A stretch of 64,000 nt of DNA. It comes from Gimibacter soli. GTDB lineage: Bacteria; Pseudomonadota; Alphaproteobacteria; Sphingomonadales; Kordiimonadaceae. The position numbers were made by a program, and so were the translations under genes. Positions 42,984-52,097 of this stretch are shown piece after piece. Within the stretch, counting starts at the first letter, position 1. Each line of letters begins with the position of its first letter. A model generated the notes under the pieces. That model made no database searches and was not told the DNA's origin. It saw only the letters and a program-made list of their open reading frames with translations. Where the stretch lies: the NCBI RefSeq assembly GCF_028463845.1, contig NZ_CP116805.1, positions 1,550,001 to 1,614,000 of the forward strand. The letters are read 5' to 3'.

Positions 42984-43240
42984 TCCATTTTCTTTGCTGC
43001 TTACCGGACGAAGAGCTTTTTCTCGCCGCGACTTCCGAACAGTCTGAGCTTAGTACGCATGCGTTCTATGATGGCCTGGCGACTGGATCGAGCCGCCCGC
43101 CGCTGGTCGCAGTCTTAATGCACCAGGGGCACGTCATAGGGCGTAAGGAAGTGAGTGCGGAAACGTTCGAACGGATTTTCGAGCGCGATTATGGCACTGC
43201 ACTGTTATCGGCTAGAGGGTTTGATGCCGTCCATCAGTAG
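42980..43240 (+). CDS. Small protein of unknown function, GTG start
   Basis: 86 residues, not recognised, starting GTG-ATC (MIHFLCCLPDEELFL). No membrane helix or known motif. Coupled by a 4-base overlap to the previous gene. AT-richer than the chromosome, as are its neighbours. The pair looks like a two-gene operon of the remnant element; a toxin-antitoxin role is possible from size and coupling but has no sequence support. Confidence 0.5.
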   Translation: MIHFLCCLPDEELFLAATSEQSELSTHAFYDGLATGSSRPPLVAVLMHQGHVIGRKEVSAETFERIFERDYGTALLSARGFDAVHQ

Positions 43241-43273
43241 ACGAACGGCTGGGCTGACAAGAGGGCACGGGGC

Positions 43274-43474
43274 CTAATGTGTGTTGTTCTTCATCCACTT
43301 TTCCAAATCGATATCTCTGTACCGAACTACACGGGCGCCAAGCTTTACATAGCTTGGGCCGTCTGATCGCCTGCAACGCCAAGTCCTTAATGTGTTTGGT
43401 GACAGGTTAAGATATTCGGCTGCTTCATCAGTCGTTAGTAAGGAGACCCGCGTTTCTGCTCCAGGAGACGACAT
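43274..43474 (-). CDS. Excisionase/AlpA-like HTH DNA-binding protein
   Basis: 66 residues. A MerR-like winged HTH fills the protein: LLTTDEAAEYLNLSPNTLRTW (residues 11-31), then a wing with VKLGARVVRYRDIDLEKWM. This is the HTH_17 pattern of excisionases and AlpA-type element regulators. Being in a tRNA-linked element without an integrase, it may be the leftover recombination directionality factor or a regulator of the iteron-linked genes. Convergent with the small-gene pair. Confidence 0.85.
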   Translation of the reverse strand: MSSPGAETRVSLLTTDEAAEYLNLSPNTLRTWRCRRSDGPSYVKLGARVVRYRDIDLEKWMKNNTH

Positions 43475-43624
43475 AGCACGTTCCTTTTGGCGGTTTGACC
43501 AAGAGAAAGCTACGCCCGGTCAATGGGTGTAGGAGGGCGTTATCCGATCAGAATTCGGGCTTGTAGAAAATATAATTCAATAAGAATTGGCCACCGAGAT
43601 CGCTTTTTATGCTTCTCGCACTTG

Positions 43625-44689
43625 TCATCGGGCGGGCTGCTGAAGCTGATATGCCCTTGAAACTGCTTCCTTTACTAGTTTCGCTACTGTTTGTGCGTCC
43701 TTCTTTATCCCAAAATTTGCGATGAGCGCCTTTGCTAGAGGACGATGGGCCGGATATCGCCCGTGCATTTCCTTCACCTTTACCAGGACAGGGGCGAGTA
43801 TCTCGACGTGTGGATGCAAGGATTGGCGGGAATTCCTATAGTTTTCGAAGGTGTCTGGGGGAAGCAGGTCGATTATATCTTTATATAAAGGGCTATCTGC
43901 TGTTTTTATCTTGCGGGCAATCGGCGTGGTTCGCCTTCCAAGCGTGAAGCGAAAGCGATGCGGCCACGATTTGATAGGATTGGCCCCAGCATTGATGAGT
44001 CCTGCGGGAATAGGGATGCCGCGGCGTTTGAGCCAATCGGCAAAGTCATGCTTTATCATGAAGAGATGATTGAATGAACGCTCGGTGATGGCCAGGTCAT
44101 GCCTCAGATTGATTTGTGAGACGGTGTGGACGAGGGCGGCCAAATCTTCGGCTGAACTGCACCTTTGGTAACCTGAAACTAAGTCGCCAATTTCTAGCTG
44201 ACATTTTTCAGTGATGAGGCCGAAAGTCTTGAGCCAACCACATATGCTATGGGAATGGGTTTCGTAGAATTCAATTCGTGGAGGGAGCCCGATATCGGTT
44301 GTCTCAGACGAAGGCGCAGCGTACCTCGAGAATATCTGGAAACGAGTTTCTCCAGGGACCCGTATACCCTCCACCCGAGAATACTCGAATTCCGCCGCCA
44401 TCACATCTTGAAGCCAAAGGGTGAGCAATTCGAGGCTGTCGTCAATTCGGTCTGAGGTGCAGCCATTGATCATCACCCAAATGCTTAGGTAATCTGTAAT
44501 ATCGTGAGAGGGTCTGGTTGCAAGCGCTGCATCGCGAATAGCTGAAATGGCAGCTTCATCATCAAAATCACCCGTCAAGGCTTTAAGGGCGTCAGGGGCT
44601 TCTTGTGGTTCTGGGGGTATATATCTACGGCGGCTACGGTCATCTGTGCGCCTGGATGTTTTGCGGAAAATGCGCTTCAAGAGATTCAA
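43625..44689 (-). CDS. Unrecognised protein of the mobile element
   Basis: About 354 residues, no family recognised. The N-terminus is strongly basic (KRIFRKTSRRTDDRSRRR), then a mixed helical body. A second basic patch near residue 240 (HRFRFTLGRRTTPIARKIK) precedes a C-terminal helical part, which includes GIKKDAQTVAKLVKEAVSRAY. No signal peptide or membrane helix. Two basic patches would fit a nucleic-acid-binding protein, but that is inference. The start is uncertain: TTG at 44689 has GGGGAG 7 bases upstream; the frame extends to a TTG at 44704 without a site. GC is low, as in its neighbours. Confidence 0.65.
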   Translation of the reverse strand: MNLLKRIFRKTSRRTDDRSRRRYIPPEPQEAPDALKALTGDFDDEAAISAIRDAALATRPSHDITDYLSIWVMINGCTSDRIDDSLELLTLWLQDVMAAEFEYSRVEGIRVPGETRFQIFSRYAAPSSETTDIGLPPRIEFYETHSHSICGWLKTFGLITEKCQLEIGDLVSGYQRCSSAEDLAALVHTVSQINLRHDLAITERSFNHLFMIKHDFADWLKRRGIPIPAGLINAGANPIKSWPHRFRFTLGRRTTPIARKIKTADSPLYKDIIDLLPPDTFENYRNSRQSLHPHVEILAPVLVKVKEMHGRYPAHRPLAKALIANFGIKKDAQTVAKLVKEAVSRAYQLQQPAR

Positions 44690-44863
44690 GATGGCTCTCC
44701 CCAATTTGCATGGACAGATTGCGTGGGAAGATTATCACGTTCAGGCCACATTGACATCTATCGTGGTGAGCGGTGATCTTCCCGCGAGGAGGCCATATTT
44801 TCTAATCAGACGACAAAAGTCCTACTTGCTTACCTATTGCTTACCCGGCGCAAAGCACGAGCG

Positions 44864-44881
44864 CCCCGCGAAATCGCGGGG
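44864..44881. other. GC-rich hairpin between the unknown gene and tRNA-Thr
   Basis: CCCCGCG-AAAT-CGCGGGG, a 7-bp perfect stem with a 4-base loop in otherwise AT-rich DNA, 31 bases beyond the 3' end of the tRNA gene. No T-run on either side, so a terminator role is doubtful; it may be part of the attachment region. Confidence 0.4.
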
Positions 44882-44911
44882 TCGATAAGTTATTGATTTT
44901 ATTGATTTAAA

Positions 44912-44987
<76 letters not shown>

Positions 44988-45150
44988 ACCTTGAAGGTAG
45001 GTGGCGGTGTTTTAGTCGTAAACGGCGGGGGGTGCAAGGGGGAAAGCGGACTGGTGTTCACGCGCCTGCCGGGCGGGGCTTGCGGCCACTCGGGCGCGTG
45101 CCTATCTGAAGGGGTGAGAGCCCTTTTACCCCCTGCCGGAGGCCCCTTGC

Positions 45151-45591
45151 ATGAGCGCCATCATCCTTGCCTGCCCGCGCTGCGCCAGCCGCAACCGCAT
45201 GCCGATTGACCGCCTGACCGGCGATGGCAAATGCGGCAAGTGCGGGGCCGCGATGTTCAATGGCCGCCCGGTGGAGCTGACGGCTGCGAATTTCGACCGG
45301 CACGCCGGGGCCGACCTGCCGCTTGTTGTCGATTTCTGGGCGCCCTGGTGCGGGCCGTGCCGCACGATGGCGGCGGTTTTTGAAGCGGCTGCCGCGGGGG
45401 TGGAGCCCGCCGCGCGCTTCGCCAAGGTGAATACGGAGGCGGAGCAGCAGCTGGCCGCGCGCTTCCAGATAAGGTCGATCCCCACGCTCGCCATCTTCCA
45501 CAAGGGGCGCGAGGTGACGCGGCAATCGGGCGCCATGCCCGCCGGCATGCTGGCCCAGTGGCTGGAGGCGCATCTGCCGGTGCCGGGCTGA
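45151..45591 (+). CDS. trxC: Thioredoxin 2 (TrxC)
   Basis: 146 residues. N-terminal zinc-binding extension with CPRC and CGKC (residues 8-11 and about 28-31), then a thioredoxin fold with the active site WCGPC near residue 68 and the cis-proline in SIPTLAIF. Reduces protein disulfides in the cytoplasm; the zinc domain marks TrxC, often induced by oxidative stress. GGAGGCCCC precedes the ATG. First backbone gene after the tRNA. An overlapping long frame on the other strand is a shadow. Confidence 0.95.
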   Translation: MSAIILACPRCASRNRMPIDRLTGDGKCGKCGAAMFNGRPVELTAANFDRHAGADLPLVVDFWAPWCGPCRTMAAVFEAAAAGVEPAARFAKVNTEAEQQLAARFQIRSIPTLAIFHKGREVTRQSGAMPAGMLAQWLEAHLPVPG

Positions 45592-45711
45592 CCCGGCCTC
45601 AGGCTTTTTGCTGCAGCCGATTTTACAAAAATGTTGCACCTGCGAAGAAAGTCCCTTGCCAAGCGGGGCTCCGGGATGTTCTGATTGGCGTGTCACGGAG
45701 GCGGGAAGGCA

Positions 45712-47121
45712 ATGGCTTTCAATGAGATGTTGGCGGGTGACGGCAGTATCCGGCCACCCTATGCACAATATGCCGACTGGTTTGCGGCGCAGGACCCGAA
45801 AGGGCTGGCCGCCAAAACGCTTGAGGCCGAGCGCTTCTTTCGCCGCACCGGCATTACCTTCGCGGTTTACGGGCAGGATGGCTCGCCCGAGCGGCTGATC
45901 CCGTTCGATATCGTGCCGCGCATTGTTTCGGGCGCCGAATGGCGGCGGCTGGAGCAGGGGATCGAGCAGCGCGTGATCGCGCTCAATGCCTTTCTCGAGG
46001 ATGTCTATAACCGGCAGGAAATCATCCGCGCCGGCCGCGTGCCGAAGGAACTGATCGCCACTAACGAGGCTTTCCTGCCGCAGATGATTGGCTTCCGGCC
46101 TCCGGGCGGCGTTTACACCCATATCATCGGTACCGATATCGTGCGCACCGGCGAAGGCCAGTTCCATGTGCTGGAGGATAACGCACGCACCCCTTCGGGC
46201 GTTTCCTATATGCTCGAGAACCGCGAAACCATGATGAAAATGTTCCCCGAACTTTTCGCCATGCACCGCGTGCGCCCGGTGGAGAATTACACCACGCTGT
46301 TGCGCCGCAGCCTTTCGGCATTGGCACCCGCCGCGTGCGATGGCCCGCCGACGGTCGCCGTGCTGACCCCCGGCATCTATAACAGCGCTTATTTCGAGCA
46401 TTCCTTCCTCGCCGACCAGATGGGCGTGGAACTGGTGGAAGGATCGGACCTCCGCGTGGTGGATGGCCGCGTGGCGATGCGCACCACGCGCGGCTACAAG
46501 CCGATTGATGTGCTGTATCGCCGGGTGGATGATGATTTCCTTGATCCGCTCACTTTCCGGCCCGATAGCGCGCTTGGCATCCCCGGCATCATGGATGTGT
46601 ACCGCGCGGGCCGCATCACCATCGCCAACGCGCCCGGCACCGGGATCGTGGACGACAAGGCGATCTACAGCTATATGCCGGACATCATCGAGTTTTATAC
46701 CGGCCGCAAGGCGATCCTTGAAAATGTGCCCACATGGCGCTGCGCCGAGAAGGACAGCCTTGCCTATGTGCTGGATCACCTCTCTGAACTCGTGGTGAAG
46801 GAAGTGCATGGTTCGGGCGGCTACGGCATGCTCGTGGGGCCTGCAGCCAGCAAGAAGGAACTGGCAGCGTTTGCCAAAAAGCTGAAGGCGCGCCCGAAGA
46901 ATTATATCGCGCAGCCGACCCTGTCGCTTTCCACCGTGCCGATCTTCGTCAAAAAGGGCCTCGCCCCCCGGCATGTGGACCTGCGCCCCTTCGCGCTTGT
47001 TTCCGACAAGGTGAAGATCATCCCCGGCGGGCTCACCCGCGTGGCCCTGAAGGAAGGGTCACTGGTGGTGAACTCGAGCCAGGGCGGCGGCACCAAAGAC
47101 ACCTGGGTTCTGGAGGACTGA
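45712..47121 (+). CDS. Circularly permuted ATP-grasp type 2 protein
   Basis: 469 residues of the DUF404/DUF407 family, a circularly permuted ATP-grasp ligase. Visible features are FGVL-like VLEDNARTPSGVSYMLENR near residue 153, VHGSGGYGMLVGP near residue 365 (nucleotide-binding loop) and the C-terminal NSSQGGGTKDTWVL. It is predicted to join an amino acid or peptide to an acceptor using ATP. The start ATG at 45712 follows GGAGGCGGGAAGG; an upstream ATG at 45685 is open but not family-like. First of four genes with alpha-E, transglutaminase and Anbu, a conserved set in proteobacteria proposed to make and process a non-ribosomal peptide. Confidence 0.92.
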   Translation: MAFNEMLAGDGSIRPPYAQYADWFAAQDPKGLAAKTLEAERFFRRTGITFAVYGQDGSPERLIPFDIVPRIVSGAEWRRLEQGIEQRVIALNAFLEDVYNRQEIIRAGRVPKELIATNEAFLPQMIGFRPPGGVYTHIIGTDIVRTGEGQFHVLEDNARTPSGVSYMLENRETMMKMFPELFAMHRVRPVENYTTLLRRSLSALAPAACDGPPTVAVLTPGIYNSAYFEHSFLADQMGVELVEGSDLRVVDGRVAMRTTRGYKPIDVLYRRVDDDFLDPLTFRPDSALGIPGIMDVYRAGRITIANAPGTGIVDDKAIYSYMPDIIEFYTGRKAILENVPTWRCAEKDSLAYVLDHLSELVVKEVHGSGGYGMLVGPAASKKELAAFAKKLKARPKNYIAQPTLSLSTVPIFVKKGLAPRHVDLRPFALVSDKVKIIPGGLTRVALKEGSLVVNSSQGGGTKDTWVLED

Positions 47122-47125
47122 CGGG

Positions 47126-48064
47126 ATGCTCGGACGCGCCGCCGATGGTCTGTACTGGATGTTCCGCTACACGGAGCGGGCGGAGAATATCGCGCGCCTG
47201 ATTGATGCAGCCGCCCATATGGCGCTGACCCACACCGATCCCGCCGATGACGGCTGGGATTCGGTCCTGAATAGCGTGGGTGGCCACGCGGCTTATTGCG
47301 CCAAATATGAAGGTGTCACCGGGCCGCAGGTCATCGATTTCCTGCTGCGCGACTGTGATAACCCGTCAAGCGTGCTGAATGCCGTTTATTCGGCGCGCAA
47401 CAATGCCCGCACGGTGCGCACCGCACTTACCCGCGACGCATGGGAAAGCACCAACGAATTCTGGCTGGAAATGAGCCGCATGCTCGCCCGGCCCGTGAAG
47501 CCGTCGGACCTGCCGGAAACGCTGGATGCCATCAAAAGGCACACCGCGCTCATCCGCGGGGCCTTCCACGGCACGATGCTCAGGAACGAGATTTTCGATT
47601 TCGCCCGGATCGGCACCTTCATCGAGCGTGCGGACAACACGGCGCGTATTCTGGACGTCAAATATTATGTCCTGCTGCCGGCGGTTTCCTTTGTGGGCTC
47701 GTCTTTGGATAACGTGCAGTGGGAATCGATCCTTCGTTCGGTGTCCGCGCACCGGTCCTACCGCTGGGTTTATGACGCCGATATCCAACCCGCCAAGATC
47801 GCCGAATATCTGATCCTGTCGGAGCGCATGCCGCGCGCGCTGACCTTCTGCTATCAGAAGATCCGCGATAGCCTGACCAATCTGGAACGCGAGTACGGTG
47901 AACGGCACGCGGCGCACGATACGGTCGCACGGACGCTCGCAACCCTCGAGAACCGCGTGGTGGCCGACATTTTCGATGAAGGCCTGCATGAATTCCTGCT
48001 TGGTTTCATCGAACGCAATAACCAGCTCGGCAGCGAGGTGGCGGAGGCATACAGGTTTTACTGA
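47126..48064 (+). CDS. Alpha-E domain protein (DUF403)
   Basis: 312 residues, all-helical alpha-E family, starting with the typical MLGRAADGLYWMFRYTERAENIARL. Function unknown but almost always encoded beside the circularly permuted ATP-grasp protein, sometimes fused to it, so likely a partner subunit. It lies 4 bases after the ATP-grasp stop, and its stop overlaps the next start by one base. The C-terminal part (FLLGFIERNNQLGSEVAEAY) is the usual family ending. Confidence 0.93.
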   Translation: MLGRAADGLYWMFRYTERAENIARLIDAAAHMALTHTDPADDGWDSVLNSVGGHAAYCAKYEGVTGPQVIDFLLRDCDNPSSVLNAVYSARNNARTVRTALTRDAWESTNEFWLEMSRMLARPVKPSDLPETLDAIKRHTALIRGAFHGTMLRNEIFDFARIGTFIERADNTARILDVKYYVLLPAVSFVGSSLDNVQWESILRSVSAHRSYRWVYDADIQPAKIAEYLILSERMPRALTFCYQKIRDSLTNLEREYGERHAAHDTVARTLATLENRVVADIFDEGLHEFLLGFIERNNQLGSEVAEAYRFY

Positions 48065-48858
48065 TGCGGCTGAAGATCACCCATACGACCGAATATCAAT
48101 ACGATTCCCCCGTGCATTTCGCGCTGCAACGCCTGCGCCTGCGCCCGCATTCCACGCCGTGCCAGCAGGTGCTGGACTGGAAGCTGACGCTGGAGGGTGC
48201 CACGCACGAGGTTGCCTATATCGATCATTTCGGCAATGCGGTGGACCTGATCTCCTGCCTTGGCGAAAGCCACACGATCCGCATCCATGTGTCGGGCGAA
48301 GTGGAAACGATGGACAGGGCAGGCGTCCACGGCCTGAACACCGGCCCCGTGCCCCTTTGGCTTTATGAAGAACCGACCGCATTGACCACGCCCGGCAAGG
48401 GTATCCAGCAGCTGGTGCGGGCGCTGGACGCGGGTGAGGATGTGCCCCGCCTGCATGCACTGATGGCCGCGATCCGGGAGGCGGTCGCCTACAATATCGG
48501 CATCACGCACGCCGCGACGACGGCGGAAGAGGCGCTGGCCCACGGCGAAGGTGTGTGCCAGGACCATAGCCATCTTTTCATCACGGCAGCCCGGCTGATC
48601 GGTTTCCCGGCCCGCTATGTGAGCGGTTATCTGCTGCTGGATGATACCGCCCATCAGGCGGCAAGCCACGCCTGGGCGGAGACCCATGTGCCGGGGCTTG
48701 GCTGGGTCGGCTTCGATGTTTCGAACGGCATGTCGCCCGACGACCGCTATGTGCGCGTCGCCGTGGGGCGCGACTATGCCGATGCCGCCCCCGTGGCCGG
48801 TATCCGGCGGGGCAATGCCGAAGAATCGCTTGCCGTTTCGATCCGGGTCGAGCAGTAA
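48064..48858 (+). CDS. Transglutaminase-like cysteine peptidase
   Basis: 264 residues. N-terminal beta domain beginning RLKITHTTEYQYDSPV, then a transglutaminase core with the catalytic triad visible: cysteine in GEGVCQDHSH (about residue 163), histidine in ASHAWAE and aspartate in GWVGFDVSNG. Bacterial members act as amidases or peptidases. Third gene of the cluster, with starts and stops overlapping. Predicted to trim or crosslink the product of the ATP-grasp enzyme. Confidence 0.93.
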   Translation: MRLKITHTTEYQYDSPVHFALQRLRLRPHSTPCQQVLDWKLTLEGATHEVAYIDHFGNAVDLISCLGESHTIRIHVSGEVETMDRAGVHGLNTGPVPLWLYEEPTALTTPGKGIQQLVRALDAGEDVPRLHALMAAIREAVAYNIGITHAATTAEEALAHGEGVCQDHSHLFITAARLIGFPARYVSGYLLLDDTAHQAASHAWAETHVPGLGWVGFDVSNGMSPDDRYVRVAVGRDYADAAPVAGIRRGNAEESLAVSIRVEQ

Positions 48859-48909
48859 TGAAGGCACGGGCAGGCAGTATCCGCCGCCCCTTCTGATGGA
48901 TGGAGCGAC

Positions 48910-49644
48910 ATGACCTATTGCGTCGGCCTGCGCCTCGATAAGGGCCTTGTTTTCATGTCCGATACCCGAACCAATGCGGGCATCGATAATGTCTCCGTTT
49001 TCCGCAAGATGTATCGCTGGGTGCGCCCGGGTGACAGGGTGCTGACGCTGCTGGCAGCCGGTAACCTTGCCACCACGCAAGCTGTTGTCGGGATGCTGGA
49101 GGAGCATTCAAAGGCAGCAGACGAGCGCGCGCCTTCGATCCTGCAGATGCCATCGATGTTCCAGACGGCCAAACTGATCGGCGAGACGCTGAAGGAAGTC
49201 ATTTCGGATAGTGCCAAGAATGGCCCCGAGAGCGAGGCTACCTTCGGGGCCAGCTTCATCCTTGGCGGGCAGATCAAGGGCGGTGCGACCCGGCTTTTCC
49301 AGATTTACCCCGAAGGCAATTTCATCGAGGCAACGGCGGACACGCCTTTCTTCCAGATCGGCGAGCACAAATATGGCAAGCCGATCCTCTTGCGCGCCTA
49401 CGACCCTGCCATGAGCTTCGCGGAAGCGACCAAGCTGTTGCTTCTGTCCTTCGATTCCACGCTCAAGGCCAACCTCTCTGTCGGCCTGCCGCTGGACCTG
49501 CAGTTTTACGAGGACGGCAGCCTGAAGGCGGGCGCGGAATTCCGGATCGACCAGAACGATCCCTATTACCGCGCCATTTCGGATGGCTGGTCCGATGCCC
49601 TCAAGGCGGCCTTCGCAAGCCTGCCGGATTTCGACCGGGTCTAG
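48910..49644 (+). CDS. Anbu, bacterial proteasome-like hydrolase
   Basis: 244 residues of the ancestral beta-subunit (Anbu) family, related to HslV and 20S beta subunits. It begins MTYCVGLRLDKGLVFMSDTR; removal of Met exposes the N-terminal threonine nucleophile, and the conserved lysine and aspartate positions are present (SDTRTN). Anbu proteins form ring- or lock-washer-like oligomers; the substrate is not settled. The position after ATP-grasp, alpha-E and transglutaminase genes matches the known cluster. Convergent with the methyltransferase gene, overlapping it by 4 bases. Confidence 0.93.
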   Translation: MTYCVGLRLDKGLVFMSDTRTNAGIDNVSVFRKMYRWVRPGDRVLTLLAAGNLATTQAVVGMLEEHSKAADERAPSILQMPSMFQTAKLIGETLKEVISDSAKNGPESEATFGASFILGGQIKGGATRLFQIYPEGNFIEATADTPFFQIGEHKYGKPILLRAYDPAMSFAEATKLLLLSFDSTLKANLSVGLPLDLQFYEDGSLKAGAEFRIDQNDPYYRAISDGWSDALKAAFASLPDFDRV

Positions 49645-50759
49645 GCTGCCGCAAGTGAGGCTGTGAACAGCTTCACGGGAATGCCGCCGTGGGAAAAGGC
49701 CAAGGGCTCGCCCGTGAACGGCAGGCCAGTGGCGCGGGCGAGCTTGTCGGCGCCTGTGACGATGCCGACCCGCCAGCCGCCGAAACGCTCCGTCAGTACG
49801 CGGCCGAGAGTTTGATAAAGCGGCAGGAGCTTTTTGTCGTCGCCCAGTCGTACGCCGTAGGGCGGGTTGATGAAAACGAGGCCCGCCGGCCCTTGAGGCG
49901 GTGTCAGGTCGCTGATCGGCTGGCGAGCGAAGCTCGTGATGGCGGCCACACCCGCGCTGTCGGCATTGGCCGTGCTGCGGCGGATTGCGCCTTCATCGCG
50001 GTCGAAGCCGTGGAAGCGGAAGTCGGTCTCGCGGCGGAACTGGCCTTCCTTCATGGCGTCCCAGGCGCTCGCATCGAAGGTTTGAAGCTGCTCGAACGCG
50101 AAGGCGCGATCGCGTCCGGGGGCGAGGTTCATGGCAATCTCGGCGGCCTCAATCACGAAGGTGCCGGAGCCGCACATGGGGTCCACAAGCGGCATCTTGC
50201 CGTTGAAACCGGCGTGGCGCAGCATGAGGGCCGCCAGCGTTTCGCGCATCGGCGCCTTGTTCACGGCTTCCTTGTGGCCGCGCTTGTGCAGCGCTTCGCC
50301 TGATGTATCAACACTGAGGGTGCAGATATCATTCACGATCCGCGCCTTGATGCAGATGTCGGCTTCGGCGTCGACGGGGACACCAAGGCTCGCGGTGATG
50401 GCCTTTTCAATCCGCTCGGCTGCCGCCTTCGAATGATAGATTTTCGATTTGCTGCAACTGGCTTCCACGCGCACCGGCATCTCGCGCTGCAGGGTTTCAC
50501 CCCACGGGAACTCGCGGGCGAGCTTTTCCAGCTCGTTCAGATATACGGCCCGGAAGCTGCCTAGGCGCACAAGGATGCGGCTCGCGCCCCTCAGCTCCAG
50601 ATTGGCCCGCCAGACATCCTTCCAGCCACCCTTGATGGTGATGCCGCCCTTGGTGACCTGCGGCTTGCGGAAGCCCTTCTCGGCCACTTCCGCCCGCAGA
50701 ACGGCCTCCAGCCCCGGAACGGTGGCGAGGAAGATTTCGAGATCGGTGTCGGTTGTCAT
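49641..50759 (-). CDS. THUMP-domain class I rRNA methyltransferase (RlmL N-terminal-like)
   Basis: 372 residues. THUMP RNA-binding domain at about residues 50-155 and a Rossmann methyltransferase domain with DPMCGSGTFVIEAA near residue 190 and the N6/N2-methylating NPPYG motif near residue 300. Like YcbY/RlmL of E. coli without its C-terminal RlmK half; expected to make m2G in 23S rRNA (G2445 position in E. coli). Acts on the ribosome in the cytoplasm. Convergent with the Anbu gene. Confidence 0.9.
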   Translation of the reverse strand: MTTDTDLEIFLATVPGLEAVLRAEVAEKGFRKPQVTKGGITIKGGWKDVWRANLELRGASRILVRLGSFRAVYLNELEKLAREFPWGETLQREMPVRVEASCSKSKIYHSKAAAERIEKAITASLGVPVDAEADICIKARIVNDICTLSVDTSGEALHKRGHKEAVNKAPMRETLAALMLRHAGFNGKMPLVDPMCGSGTFVIEAAEIAMNLAPGRDRAFAFEQLQTFDASAWDAMKEGQFRRETDFRFHGFDRDEGAIRRSTANADSAGVAAITSFARQPISDLTPPQGPAGLVFINPPYGVRLGDDKKLLPLYQTLGRVLTERFGGWRVGIVTGADKLARATGLPFTGEPLAFSHGGIPVKLFTASLAAA

Positions 50760-50837
50760 GCGGGCAGGGCCTTTTCAGTGGGGTTGTTCAGCGTCTCCAT
50801 AAACACACTTCCGCCGGGTCACAAGCTGAAGCGCCAT

Positions 50838-52097
50838 TTATAGCCTCGGCAGCTCAGTCAGCAGGAACAGGATGCACCCGACGATGCCGCCAACGATGGT
50901 GCCATTCATGCGGATGAACTGGAGGTCGCGGCCCACTTCCAGTTCCAGTCGTTCGGTCAGGGTGCTTGCTTCCCAGCTGTCCACGACCTCACGGATGAAA
51001 GCGCCGATCTCATGCCGCCACGGCACGATATAGCTGCGCAGCACAACAAGCACGGCTTTGTTGAAGCGTTTCTGGATCGCGGCGTCCTCGCCGAGCGCCC
51101 GGCCAAGCGATTGCACAGCAGCGCTGAGGGCGGCCTGAAGGGGGGCAGAGCGGGCGCTGGTGGCTTCCGACAGCTTTGTGCGGACCTGATCCCAAAGGGT
51201 GGCGAGGTATCGCTGCACGGGTTCGCTGCCGAAAAGCTTTTCCCGCATCTCCTCGACCGTACGGCGGGTTTCGGGATCATGCTTCAGCTTTTCGATGAAG
51301 TCAGAAACGGCGGCATCAAAGTCACGGCGGACCTGATGGTCGTGGTGGGACAGATCGCCCAAAAGGTCCGAAATGCCGGTGATCAGCCCTTCGGCGATCC
51401 GTTTGTCGACGCTCGCCGGCATCCACCACTGGCTGCGTTCCTCGACAGCGAGGAAAATGGCGCCGCGGTTTTCATCCAGATAACGGCGGGCGGCGATGAG
51501 CCCGTGGTCCAGCAATTCATGATGGCGGTCGCTATCCTTTAGAAGGGCGAGCACATTGCCGGTCAGGCCGGCGAGATCAATGGTCTTCAGCTCGCCTTCA
51601 AGCGCGCGGGCCATGAACTGCCGGATTTCGGCATCGCTGACCGAATTCAGAATATGCGGCACGGCGTCGATGATCCCGGCGGCAACCTTGTCGGCCACGT
51701 CGGGCCTGGACAAGGCATTACTGACCCGCATCGCCACATTGATCGAGCGGAATTTTGCCGTCAGAAGGCCGGGGTCCAGAAAGTGCCGCTCCACAAAATT
51801 GCCGATGCCTTCGGCAAGCCGGGCCTTGTTGCGCGGCAAAACGGCGGTGTGGGGGATGGGCAGGCCAAGCGGATGACGGAAGAGGGCGGTCACCGCAAAC
51901 CAGTCAGCAAGGCCGCCGACCATCGCGGCTTCAGTGCCGGCTTGCAGGAAGGATATCCAGAAGCCCGGCGCATCAGCCAGATGCGTGAGGCCAAAGACTA
52001 GCGCCATGACCAGCAGCATCAGCGTGGCAACCATGCGGTAGCGACTGAGGGGCTGGCGCTGCAGGTCGGTGGCGTCGGCAGAAAGGGCGGTTGTCAT
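50838..52097 (-). CDS. DUF445 family membrane protein
   Basis: 419 residues of the DUF445/YjiN family. Two N-terminal hydrophobic segments (MVATLMLLVMALVFGL and about 20 residues later) with the family's GGLADWFAVTALFRHPLGLPIPHT, a long helical middle with coiled-coil character, and a C-terminal helix (GTIVGGIVGCILFLLTELP). Inner-membrane protein of unknown function. Transcribed away from the following accessory DNA. Confidence 0.9.
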   Translation of the reverse strand: MTTALSADATDLQRQPLSRYRMVATLMLLVMALVFGLTHLADAPGFWISFLQAGTEAAMVGGLADWFAVTALFRHPLGLPIPHTAVLPRNKARLAEGIGNFVERHFLDPGLLTAKFRSINVAMRVSNALSRPDVADKVAAGIIDAVPHILNSVSDAEIRQFMARALEGELKTIDLAGLTGNVLALLKDSDRHHELLDHGLIAARRYLDENRGAIFLAVEERSQWWMPASVDKRIAEGLITGISDLLGDLSHHDHQVRRDFDAAVSDFIEKLKHDPETRRTVEEMREKLFGSEPVQRYLATLWDQVRTKLSEATSARSAPLQAALSAAVQSLGRALGEDAAIQKRFNKAVLVVLRSYIVPWRHEIGAFIREVVDSWEASTLTERLELEVGRDLQFIRMNGTIVGGIVGCILFLLTELPRL

